Source: an uncultured Collinsella sp. | GTDB lineage: Bacteria; Actinomycetota; Coriobacteriia; Coriobacteriales; Coriobacteriaceae | Direction: 5' to 3' | Assembly: GCA_900766165.1 (NCBI GenBank) | Contig: CAAFUK010000087.1 | Span: forward strand, 1 to 15,884 | DNA length: 15,884 bases | In this document: one piece after another, positions 7,562 to 13,758 of the stretch | How the letters are laid out: every line of letters begins with the position of its first letter | Position numbering within the stretch: position 1 is the stretch's first letter | The notes under the pieces: generated by a model | Seen by the model: the letters and a program-made list of their open reading frames with translations, nothing else | Told to the model about the DNA's origin: nothing | The model's database searches: none | Translations under genes and position numbers: made by a program

Positions 7562-7581
7562 CTGTAAACGTATATTTACAG
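7562..7581. promoter_or_regulatory. Operator-like palindrome upstream of deoC
   Basis: CTGTAAA-CGTATA-TTTACAG has perfect 7-bp arms and a 6-bp AT-rich centre, the shape of a dimeric helix-turn-helix repressor site. It lies about 120 bp upstream of the deoC ATG and about 270 bp from the plus-strand promoter. TGTAAA/TTTACA arms occur in sites of several unrelated regulators (cre-like and BirA-like among them), so the binder cannot be named. Confidence 0.5.
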
Positions 7582-7642
7582 ACAGCGAATGGCACCGCAC
7601 GCGGATGCCGACAGCAAGACATCCCCCCTCAATACACCCTCA

Positions 7643-7760
7643 TGCCCCTTTACTGTTTGCGACCAGAAATGATGAGCTGCACAACGTCGTTAGCGGTCGA
7701 ATTCGACCTCTGACGACGTCACGCGACTCATCGTATCCGACCGACAACAGAAAAGGGGCA
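7643..7760. repeat. 118-bp near-perfect palindrome (59-bp arms, no gaps)
   Basis: The dyad axis lies between 7701 and 7702. Pairing x with 15403-x, 44 of 59 positions are Watson-Crick and 10 of the other 15 are transition-type. The outer arms (TGCCCCTTT; AAAGGGGCA) match in their outer nine pairs. The inner core is GGTCGAATTCGACC, and GATGAG/CTCATC and ACGTCGT/ACGACGT lie between. Read as RNA, the minus strand gains 7 G-U wobbles (51 of 59 paired) and the plus strand 3 (47 of 59). No transposase is visible and I see no clear target duplication. Candidates are a miniature inverted-repeat element, a long hairpin RNA, or a protein-binding or recombination site. Confidence 0.85.
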
Positions 7761-7826
7761 CGTTCGCATAGCGTGGCGCGTGACGGTTGCAAAACCACCC
7801 CATTTGAAACAAACGCAAAAAAGTAC

Positions 7827-7853
7827 TTGCAAAGACGCGTTCCGACATATAAG
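7827..7853 (+). promoter_or_regulatory. Putative promoter of the three-gene ClpP/ATPase operon
   Basis: TTGCAA (7827-7832) can serve as -35, with TATAAG (7848-7853, 5 of 6 to consensus) as -10 at a short 15-bp spacing, or TAAGTT at 17 bp. An A-rich stretch directly upstream (7812-7822) resembles an UP element. It is the best plus-strand promoter-like site in this gap. It implies a 5' leader of about 340 nt. Confidence 0.45.
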
Positions 7854-7859
7854 TTGATA

Positions 7860-8197
7860 AAAGACCGCCGTTGCGGTTTTAAGTAGATCGAGCATATGAA
7901 GTTTGAGTTTTAGCGTGTAAGAGAAGGAAGATCGGCAAAGTACAACCCCAAACGCAATGACAACTTAATGAGGTAACTGCCACATGTGAGGCACCCAGGG
8001 CATTGCTGTCTCGATTTTGAGCACGATGCCTTCCGCCTTGCATGGGCCGTTCCATCCCGCCCCTGCAGCAACTGCCTCACGGGCTCATTGAAAACCGCAT
8101 AGCACCCCAACGTCAGCACATCACCCACGGCAAGCACATCACTCACGACAACCAACACATCAACAAACAGCACGAACATCAACCGATTGGAGAAGCT
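7860..8197 (+). ncRNA. Long structured 5' leader, candidate cis-regulatory RNA
   Basis: The region between the promoter-like site and the first operon gene has no convincing ORF. It starts with a hairpin AAGACCGC/GCGGTTTT (about 7861-7880). Later GTGAGGCA (7986-7993) pairs perfectly with TGCCTCAC (8073-8080), and AATGAG (7967-7972) pairs with CTCATT (8084-8089). A bulged 12-bp hairpin (7999-8030, GGCATTG to ATGCC) lies inside that domain. GGCA at 7990-7993 could instead pair with TGCC at 7978-7981, so two folds compete. The final 80 nt are A/C-rich, G-poor and probably unstructured. It matches no RNA family that I recognise, and transcription is assumed. Confidence 0.4.
8115..8147 (+). repeat. 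Short tandem repeat in the A/C-rich leader, period 18
   Basis: AGCACATCACCCACG (8115-8129) recurs with one change at 8133-8147, followed by looser CACATCA/AACATCA copies to about 8185. The period is a multiple of three and the frame is open, so it would encode a His-rich stretch if translation began upstream. The ribosome site favours the later ATG, so it is treated as leader. Confidence 0.6.
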
Positions 8198-9088
8198 ATG
8201 ACAAACCACCACGCTGAAGACGGCGATAAGAAAAGCATTCTGGATGCCCGCATTGAGCGAGCATATGCAAACGAATATGACGCCGCCTTTGCCGCCGCGA
8301 CCATCAAGAACTACGCGTCGCTACCGCTCGCGACGATCTTGGCCGACCACCCTCAACTGCTGAAGCGCTGCACAAAGATCATGGGCGACCCCGACATTCG
8401 CAAGCTGACAGACCCCTATGCCCCAAAACGCGACAACGATTCGTACGTTCTTACCGTAGGCTGCCTAGCCCATATGCTTACGGCGCTCGACACGAAACTC
8501 AAGCTCGAATGGGAACCCGACGAGCGTCATGAACTCGAAAGCAAACGGAACACCCTGCGCACCGCACTGTTCCTTCCGTTGGACGGCCTCAAGCGCTGCA
8601 ACGTCGAGCTCAATACACAGGCGCGGCAAAAGCCCGGGACCACGGGGCAGAAAACTCCAAGACCCCATGCGGCCATCGTCGACCGCAACCGATATAACCG
8701 CATGACCGCGCACTTTCCTGCCGAGGGAGCAGCCATAAGGACGCTGATCGACCTGCTGTGCCTCCTGAGCATCAACGAGCTATTTGAGGACTATCTCGCC
8801 CTTGTTCCCGCGACGGCACCCAAGTCGGTAGCAAAGATCATCGAGACCTGCAGACGCCAGTTTGAGCGCCATCGCAATGGCAGCGAGATGAACGCCAGCA
8901 TCGCGCAGTACTACGCGGCTCATTACAAAAATGACGGATGTGCCCCTGTCGAGCATCAGCTGCGGCTCGCCTACACCACGCCCGCCGCAACGCTCCATCG
9001 CTTTGGAGCCCTTGGCGCTTGCGAACCGCACGAACAGGCAGCCTGCCCCACAACCGAGCTCGATCTCAGGCTCGGACGAACCCTGTAG
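8198..9088 (+). CDS. Unrecognised 296-aa protein, first gene of the ClpP/T4CP-like operon
   Basis: A soluble, probably alpha-helical protein of unknown function. It has no signal peptide and no clear membrane segment; the most hydrophobic stretch is IRTLIDLLCLLSINELF (about residues 178-194). It has an acidic and lysine-rich N-terminus, a basic linker with GTTGQKTPRPHA (about 147-158) that may join two helical domains, and a polar tail. I see no catalytic motif, Walker box or helix-turn-helix that I can name. The ATG follows GGAG at 8-nt spacing. An in-frame ATG at 8042 lacks a ribosome site and would add a His-rich, repeat-encoded stretch. The next gene starts 63 bp later, so all three genes are probably co-transcribed. 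It may be an adaptor, sensor or substrate for the protease/ATPase pair. Confidence 0.8.
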   Translation: MTNHHAEDGDKKSILDARIERAYANEYDAAFAAATIKNYASLPLATILADHPQLLKRCTKIMGDPDIRKLTDPYAPKRDNDSYVLTVGCLAHMLTALDTKLKLEWEPDERHELESKRNTLRTALFLPLDGLKRCNVELNTQARQKPGTTGQKTPRPHAAIVDRNRYNRMTAHFPAEGAAIRTLIDLLCLLSINELFEDYLALVPATAPKSVAKIIETCRRQFERHRNGSEMNASIAQYYAAHYKNDGCAPVEHQLRLAYTTPAATLHRFGALGACEPHEQAACPTTELDLRLGRTL

Positions 9089-9151
9089 CCCGCCAGCCCC
9101 TCCGCGGGCAACAATCCTATTCCACAGCACAACCAACAGAAAGGAGTCCTC

Positions 9152-9769
9152 ATGGACACCAATCATTCCCCCATCATCAGCCCCCTCACCATGCGTGAAT
9201 CCGCCCGAGGTATCACGCTCACCAGCATTTACGATGAGATGCTCGCCCGTCGCGAGCTCTCCGTCATGGGAAACATCGAAACCCCGATGGCCCACGACCT
9301 ATGCCAGCAGATCCGCTTGCTCGATGCCACCGACCCCAGCCGCCCCATCACCATATTTGTCGCCAGCGCCGGCGGAAGCGTGCGATCGGGTCTTGCGATC
9401 TATGACGCCATGCGCCTCGCATCGTGCCCCATCCGCACCGTCTGCCTGGAATTCGCCGCATCCATGGGCGCCGTGATCTTTATGGGCGGCGACGATCGCC
9501 GTATGGCGCCCCATGCAGAGCTCATGATTCACGACCCGCTGATCCCCCAGGGGGCAGGCGGCTCGGCACTTGCGCTGCAGGAAACTAGCCGGCGTCTCAT
9601 GCAGACCCGCAAGACCCTCACGCAAATCCTCTCGGACCGCAGCGGCCTCACGCCCAAGCGCATCCAGTCCCTCACTGCAAAAGACACCTACCTTTCGGCC
9701 GAGCGCGCCGTCGAGCTCGGCTTTGCCCACGAAATCCTCTCGACCACCAAGGATGTCGCCCATGTCTAA
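9152..9769 (+). CDS. ClpP-like serine protease (accessory, paired with a T4CP-like ATPase)
   Basis: A 205-aa protein of the ClpP/crotonase fold. The family order is clear: ITLTSIYDEMLARRELSVMG, the oxyanion-hole segment SAGGSVRSGLAIYDAM (residues 72-87), nucleophile S104 in EFAASMGA, H127 in ELMIHDPL, and D178 in TAKDTYLSAERAVELG. The triad is therefore complete and the length matches housekeeping ClpP. Differences are EFAASMG for GQAASMG and SAGGS for SPGGS. ClpP normally forms a 14-mer that is fed by a ClpX/A/C unfoldase, but none is encoded here. The next gene, overlapping by 8 bp, is a VirD4/TraG-like ATPase instead. The ATG follows AAGGAG at 5-nt spacing. Phage and conjugative elements also carry ClpP relatives, so mobile origin is possible. 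Activity is inferred from residues only. Confidence 0.9.
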   Translation: MDTNHSPIISPLTMRESARGITLTSIYDEMLARRELSVMGNIETPMAHDLCQQIRLLDATDPSRPITIFVASAGGSVRSGLAIYDAMRLASCPIRTVCLEFAASMGAVIFMGGDDRRMAPHAELMIHDPLIPQGAGGSALALQETSRRLMQTRKTLTQILSDRSGLTPKRIQSLTAKDTYLSAERAVELGFAHEILSTTKDVAHV

Positions 9770-11066
9770 CCTCGCCAGCCGCCTCGCCGCATCTGAGTCC
9801 GCATCGTCCACCATCCTCGCCAAGGATCGAACGCTTTCCTGCGACACCCGCCAAACGGGACTCAACAACAACGCACTTGTGATCGGCCCCTCGGGAGCCG
9901 GCAAGACCCGAAACGTCCTCAAGCCCAACCTGCTGCAGATGAACGCAAGCTACATCGTGCTCGACACCAAAGGCACGCTCTGTCGCGAAGTGGGACCCGT
10001 GCTGGCAGCCCACGGTTACCGCGTGCAATGTCTCAACTTCGCCGACCTCAACACCGTCCCGGCCCTTGCGCCCGGCATCGAGCGCTGCGGCTACAACCCC
10101 CTGAGGCACATTCGCCGCAAGGCGGACGGCAGGCCCAACCAGCAGGACATCCTCTCGGTGGCAAAGGCCATCTGCCCCATCGAGGACAACAACCAGCCTT
10201 TTTGGGATCATGCGGCGGCAAACCTGCTGTCGTGTCTTATCGCCTACGTCACCGAACAGCTACCCGCCGACGAGCAGACGATCAGCTCGGTCATCAAGCT
10301 GATCGAGCACCTGCAGGACGGTGCCACGGGTCGATTGTTTGACGATCTGATCACGACCGACCCCCAAAGCTATGCCCTCTCGCTATGGCGGCGCTACGCC
10401 ATTACGCAAAATGCCGAGCGCATGCACGCGAGCATCGTCGGCATCCTTGCCGAAAAGGTCATGTGCCTGGGATTCGACGGTGCGGCACAGCTCTATCGTG
10501 AGTGCCATCAGGTGGACTTCGCTTCCATGGGACACACCCCCTGCGCCCTGTTTGTAACCGTAAGCGATATTGACCGCAATCTCGATCCGCTGACCGGCCT
10601 CTTTATTACGCAGGCATTTATGGGCCTCATTCGCGAAGCCGATAGGCAGCCCGACGGCAGCCTGCCCGTGCCCGTGCGCTTTATGCTCGATGACTTCGCA
10701 AATCTGCAGATCCCCCAGATCGACAACGTGCTCTCGATTATCCGAAGCCGCAACATCTGGGCAACGCTGCTGCTGCAGTCGACCAACCAGCTTGATGCGC
10801 TCTATGGCGAGGCACGCGCACGCTCCATCATGGGCAACTGCGACACGCATCTGGTGCTGGCGTTCCAGGATCCCGAGAGCGCCCGGGTGTTTTCCGACCG
10901 CGCCGACGCACTGCCCAGCACGCTCATGGCGACGCCGATCGATCGCTCGTGGCTCTTTGTGCGCGGCCACACTCCCGAACAGGTCGAGCACTTTAGGCTC
11001 GAAGACCATCCGCTCTACGGGGAGCTGCCCGAGGCGCAGCGAGGCCATGCGGAGGCCGAGCTCTAG
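9762..11066 (+). CDS. VirD4/TraG-type coupling ATPase lacking the membrane anchor
   Basis: A 434-aa P-loop ATPase of the type IV coupling protein group within the FtsK/HerA/VirD4 superfamily. Walker A is GPSGAGKT (residues 42-49). The DTKG segment (68-71) matches the family's DxKG. An all-alpha insert domain follows (about 110-250; FWDHAAANLLSCLIAYV). Walker B is RFMLDDFANL (306-315), the polar sensor is LLQSTNQL (337-344), and NCDTHLVLAFQDPESARVFSD (359-379) corresponds to the motor-domain C-terminal signature. Conjugative coupling proteins carry one or more N-terminal membrane helices; here only about 35 soluble residues precede Walker A, so it is probably cytosolic. The ATG at 9762 overlaps the protease stop and has AAGGAT upstream. 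A frame open from 9570 only shadows the protease gene. No relaxase or channel genes are nearby, so a non-conjugative role is likely. Confidence 0.88.
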   Translation: MSNLASRLAASESASSTILAKDRTLSCDTRQTGLNNNALVIGPSGAGKTRNVLKPNLLQMNASYIVLDTKGTLCREVGPVLAAHGYRVQCLNFADLNTVPALAPGIERCGYNPLRHIRRKADGRPNQQDILSVAKAICPIEDNNQPFWDHAAANLLSCLIAYVTEQLPADEQTISSVIKLIEHLQDGATGRLFDDLITTDPQSYALSLWRRYAITQNAERMHASIVGILAEKVMCLGFDGAAQLYRECHQVDFASMGHTPCALFVTVSDIDRNLDPLTGLFITQAFMGLIREADRQPDGSLPVPVRFMLDDFANLQIPQIDNVLSIIRSRNIWATLLLQSTNQLDALYGEARARSIMGNCDTHLVLAFQDPESARVFSDRADALPSTLMATPIDRSWLFVRGHTPEQVEHFRLEDHPLYGELPEAQRGHAEAEL

Positions 11067-11113
11067 ACGCAGGCCCCTCGCAGCACGCGACGCTCCGGCG
11101 AAGATCCTTAAAG

Positions 11114-11136
11114 GCCGTGCGCCCCGGGGCCACGGC
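11114..11136. repeat. GC-rich hairpin between the convergent ATPase and pgi genes
   Basis: GCCGTG (11114-11119) and CACGGC (11131-11136) flank the self-complementary GCCCCGGGGC. On neither strand is it followed by a long U-run (CTTTAA on the minus strand). It could be a weak terminator or transcript end-stabiliser for either gene. Confidence 0.45.
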
Positions 11137-11175
11137 AAAGCAAAGGGGCCCGCATCCGATGGGATACGGGCCCCT
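11137..11175 (-). terminator. Intrinsic terminator of pgi
   Basis: AGGGGCCCG (11144-11152) pairs with CGGGCCCCT (11167-11175), and ATCC/GGAT pair inside. On the minus strand the stem runs into TTTGCTTTG. It lies 32 bp after the pgi stop codon. The plus strand lacks a U-run, but the same hairpin may slow transcription arriving from the ATPase gene. Confidence 0.8.
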
Positions 11176-11207
11176 GGCTATAAGGCGCGATGCGTTAACA
11201 GCAGCGA

Positions 11208-12902
11208 CTACTTGCGGTGAGCGCGGTAGAACTCGATGAGCGCCTGGGTCGAAGCGTCCTGCTCGGCCTTGGCGGCGTCATCGTGGAAGGCCGGGGTGAT
11301 CTGCTTGGCAAGCTGCTTGCCCAGCTCAACGCCCCACTGGTCGTAGGAGTCGATGCCCCAGACCGTGCCCTCGACAAACGTGATGTGCTCGTACAGGGCG
11401 ATGAGCTCGCCGAGTGCGAACGGGGTCAGCGTGTCGCCGAAGATCGAGGTCGTCGGACGGTTGCCCTCAAAGCAACGGGCCGGGACGATCTGCTCGGGCG
11501 TGCCCTCGGCACGAACCTCGTCGGCCGTCTTGCCAAAGGCGAGCGCCTTGGTCTGGGCCAGGAAGTTGCCCAGGAACAGCTCGTGGACATCCTGGCCGCT
11601 GTCGGTTGCGGGGTTGGCAGTGTTGGCGAAAGCGATAAAGTCGGCCGGGACCACCACGGTGCCCTGGTGCAGCAGCTGGTAGAAGGCGTGCTGACCGTTG
11701 GTGCCGGGCTCGCCCCAGAAGATCTCACCGGTATCGGAGGTCACGGCGCTGCCGTCCCAGCGGACGTGCTTGCCGTTGGACTCCATGGTGAGCTGCTGCA
11801 GGTAGGCCGGGAAGCGGTGCAGGTACTGGCTGTACGGCAGCACGGCGTGGCTCTTGGAACCAAAGAAGTTGACGTACCAGACATTGAGCAGGCCCATCAG
11901 CGCAACGGCGTTGTTCTCGAGCGGCGTGTTGCAGAAGTACTCGTCGATAGCATGGAAGCCCTCGAGGAACTGCTGGAAGCGCTCGGGGCCGAGCACGACG
12001 ATCAGCGACAGACCCACAGCAGAGTCAACAGAGTAACGGCCGCCGACCCAGTTCCAGAAACCAAAAGCGTTAGCGGGGTCGATGCCGAAGGCCTCGACCT
12101 TCTCGAGTGCGGTGGAAACGGCGACAAAGTGCTTGGCCACGGCCTCGGCGTTCTGCTCATCGGAACCGTCGATAGCGCCCTGGGCCTTGAGCTGCTCGAG
12201 CATCCAGGTCTTGACCTCGCGGGCGTTGGTGAGGGTCTCAAGCGTGGTGAAGGTCTTGGAGACGATGATCACGAGCGTGGTCTCGGGGTCCAGACCCTTG
12301 AGCTTCTCGGCCTGATCGTTGGGGTCGATGTTGGAGATGTAGCGGCAGTCGATACCGGCGTCGGCGTACGGACGCAGGGCCTCGTAGGCCATGACCGGGC
12401 CCAGGTCGGAGCCGCCGATGCCGATGGACACCAGGTGCTCGATCTTCTTGCCGGTAACGCCCTTCCACTCACCGGAGCGCACGCGCTCGGCGAAGGCATA
12501 CATGCGGTCGAGGACCTCGTGCACGTCGGCGACGACGTCCTGGCCGTCAACGATGAGTTGACCCTTCTCGCTTGCCGGACGGCGAAGCGCGGTGTGCAGG
12601 ACGGCGCGGTCCTCGGTGGTGTTGATGTGCTCGCCGGAGAACATGGCGTCGCGGCGCTCCTCGAGCTTCACCTCGCGGGCAAGATCGCACAGCAGCTTGA
12701 CGGTCTCATCGGTCACCAGGTTCTTGGACAGATCGAAGTGAAGGTCGCCGGCGTCAAAGCTCAACTTATTCACGCGGTCGGCGTCAGCGGCGAACCAGGC
12801 CTTGAGGTCGATGCCCTCGGCCTCGAGCTTCTCCTGATGGGCCTCGAGCGCCTTCCAAGCGGCAGTCGACGTAGCGTCGATGGGTGCGGCAACAGTTGCC
12901 AT
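11208..12902 (-). CDS. pgi: Glucose-6-phosphate isomerase
   Basis: A 564-aa cytoplasmic enzyme that interconverts glucose-6-phosphate and fructose-6-phosphate in glycolysis and gluconeogenesis. The length is typical of the long bacterial form. Landmarks in order are SIGIGGSDLGP (159-169) and SKTFTT (215-220) for phosphate binding, the signature NWVGGRYS (284-291; usual D/N-x-x-GGR-F/Y-S), ESNGK (374-378, catalytic glutamate region), the active-site histidine in GQHAFYQ (H405) and the lysine in GVELGKQ (K529). The ATG at 12902 follows GAGGAGGACTTT; an in-frame ATG at 12929 lies before that ribosome site and is rejected. The gene is monocistronic, with an intrinsic terminator behind it and a leader hairpin in front. 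Confidence 0.97.
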   Translation of the reverse strand: MATVAAPIDATSTAAWKALEAHQEKLEAEGIDLKAWFAADADRVNKLSFDAGDLHFDLSKNLVTDETVKLLCDLAREVKLEERRDAMFSGEHINTTEDRAVLHTALRRPASEKGQLIVDGQDVVADVHEVLDRMYAFAERVRSGEWKGVTGKKIEHLVSIGIGGSDLGPVMAYEALRPYADAGIDCRYISNIDPNDQAEKLKGLDPETTLVIIVSKTFTTLETLTNAREVKTWMLEQLKAQGAIDGSDEQNAEAVAKHFVAVSTALEKVEAFGIDPANAFGFWNWVGGRYSVDSAVGLSLIVVLGPERFQQFLEGFHAIDEYFCNTPLENNAVALMGLLNVWYVNFFGSKSHAVLPYSQYLHRFPAYLQQLTMESNGKHVRWDGSAVTSDTGEIFWGEPGTNGQHAFYQLLHQGTVVVPADFIAFANTANPATDSGQDVHELFLGNFLAQTKALAFGKTADEVRAEGTPEQIVPARCFEGNRPTTSIFGDTLTPFALGELIALYEHITFVEGTVWGIDSYDQWGVELGKQLAKQITPAFHDDAAKAEQDASTQALIEFYRAHRK

Positions 12903-12921
12903 AAAGTCCTCCTCAGCATAC

Positions 12922-12943
12922 GGGCGCACGCCTCCATGCGCCC
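12922..12943 (-). promoter_or_regulatory. Leader hairpin upstream of the pgi ribosome site
   Basis: GGGCGCA and TGCGCCC form a perfect 7-bp stem. On the minus-strand transcript the 8-nt loop is TGGAGGCG, which displays a GGAGG sequence. It lies about 20 nt upstream of the true GAGGAGG ribosome site. It might act as a ribosome standby or decoy site, or protect the 5' end. Confidence 0.45.
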
Positions 12944-12961
12944 GGACATTCAGATGCCACT

Positions 12962-12990
12962 ATTCTAGCGCAGGTCAAGACCATAATCAG
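12962..12990 (-). promoter_or_regulatory. Possible pgi promoter
   Basis: On the minus strand TAGAAT (12967-12962, 5 of 6 to TATAAT) lies 60 bp ahead of the pgi start codon. The matching -35 at 17 bp spacing (CTGATT) is weak. A TTGACC occurs closer in, at a spacing too short to pair with this -10. Called mainly on the -10 and on location. Confidence 0.3.
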
Positions 12991-13025
12991 CGAGCGTTGC
13001 CAATCGGCCCCCAAACGGCGACCGG

Positions 13026-13090
13026 CCAAAAAGGGACAGGTTTGTTTTGGCAGGTCAAACGCTTTACCAACCAAAATAAACCTGTCCCTT
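13026..13090. repeat. REP-like inverted repeat with 20-bp arms; also a likely minus-strand terminator
   Basis: The arm at 13031-13050 (AAGGGACAGGTTT plus GTTTTGG) pairs with 13071-13090 with a single mismatch around a 20-nt loop. On the minus strand the stem is followed by TTTTTGG, so it can terminate transcription of the gene at 13102-13677. The 18-mer CCAAAAAGGGACAGGTTT (13026-13043) recurs exactly at 13759-13776. Repeated GGGACAGG-type elements of this kind are known as dispersed extragenic palindromes in several bacteria, often linked to REP-associated tyrosine transposases. That link is inferred here. Confidence 0.8.
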
Positions 13091-13101
13091 CCTGGCAGGT
13101 A

Positions 13102-13677
13102 CTAGGCCGCGGCGCACACGCTGCCGAGCAACTCACGCAAGGGAGTGCCGATGCCCTCCAGCAGCTCGGGTGCGATAATGGCAAAAACGGGAACCTCGCC
13201 GGCACCCACGACGGCAGGCACTTTTCCCTCGGAGACGATGCACCCGTAGGGAACAAAGCCGTCCTCGCCGGCATCGAGCACGGCCATGCGACGAGCGAGT
13301 TCGCGCGCAAAGCCCGCCGTATCGGCATCTCCGATCGCCAGGACAAAGTCCACGCCTTCGTCGGTCGCCAGGGCCACGGCTTCGTCGATCAGCTCGTCTC
13401 CCCCGTCGCTCTCAACCGAGTCGCAGCGAAAAAGCACGCGTTCGAGCAGGGCGCGATCGAGCGAGCCGAGTGCCGCCGAGACGAGCTCATCACGCGTATG
13501 CTTGTCACCGCCCAACACGACCAGCGCCTTGGTGCCACCGTAGTGAGCGACCAATCGTCCGCACCAGCGAGCCACGTCCCCATCCGCAACAAGGCGTGTC
13601 GGCATACCAAACCCATAATTGACCATCTTTCCCACAACCCTTCCGTGCGTATAGGCGGTATCAATCGTTAGGCTCAT
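13102..13677 (-). CDS. Half-length, degenerate iron-containing alcohol dehydrogenase-like protein
   Basis: A 191-aa protein resembling only the N-terminal nucleotide-binding half of group III iron alcohol dehydrogenases (full length about 385 aa). NYGFGMPTRLVADG (residues 19-32) matches the NPTKIxFG opening. KALVVLGGDKHTRDELV corresponds to the VLLVYGGGSIKK strand-turn, and EGVDFVLAIGDADTAGFARE to the region around GGGSxxDxAK, but that glycine-rich motif is changed to IGDAD. The C-terminal metal domain with its His ligands is absent, so dehydrogenase activity is doubtful. The ATG at 13677 has no clear ribosome site. M18 (13626), preceded by GGAAGGG at 11 nt, would begin exactly where homologues start and is a real alternative. 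The gene is bracketed by an 18-bp repeat. It may be a decayed fragment or a repurposed small protein. Confidence 0.65.
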   Translation of the reverse strand: MSLTIDTAYTHGRVVGKMVNYGFGMPTRLVADGDVARWCGRLVAHYGGTKALVVLGGDKHTRDELVSAALGSLDRALLERVLFRCDSVESDGGDELIDEAVALATDEGVDFVLAIGDADTAGFARELARRMAVLDAGEDGFVPYGCIVSEGKVPAVVGAGEVPVFAIIAPELLEGIGTPLRELLGSVCAAA

Positions 13678-13758
13678 GCTAAGAAGCGAGGTTTTCCGAG
13701 CTGTTTCACGCTCTTTAGAGCTGCGTTAAAACCCGATCCAACCGCACGACCATACCCA

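Noticed and set aside
7643..7760. Intrinsic terminator or CRISPR unit explanation for the long palindrome
   Set aside because: It is far longer than terminators, has no U-run at either end, and there is no spacer-repeat periodicity.
7605..7886. 93-aa plus-strand open frame in the intergenic region
   Set aside because: It runs through the 118-bp palindrome and the putative promoter, has no ribosome site and an implausible composition (many Arg/Pro/His), so it is not called.
8115..8185. CRISPR-like array from the repeated CACATCA motif
   Set aside because: Units are short and imperfect, with 18-bp spacing and no unique spacers or cas genes.
7910..8212. 100-aa minus-strand open frame with a hydrophobic N-terminus
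   Set aside because: The hydrophobic stretch is the complement of the A/C-rich leader. There is no ribosome site and it overlaps the start of the gene at 8198.
9570..9761. N-terminal extension of the coupling ATPase from the ATG at 9570
   Set aside because: The extension overlaps the protease gene in another frame and is Ser/Arg/Pro-rich. The ATG at 9762 at the protease stop, with AAGGAT upstream, is the normal coupled start.
8198..11066. Full integrative conjugative element or prophage
   Set aside because: No integrase, relaxase, secretion, replication or capsid genes, and no att-like direct repeats could be found around the three genes.
11217..12968. 583-aa plus-strand open frame opposite pgi
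   Set aside because: It is an antisense shadow created by high-GC codon bias; pgi on the minus strand has all its motifs and a strong ribosome site.
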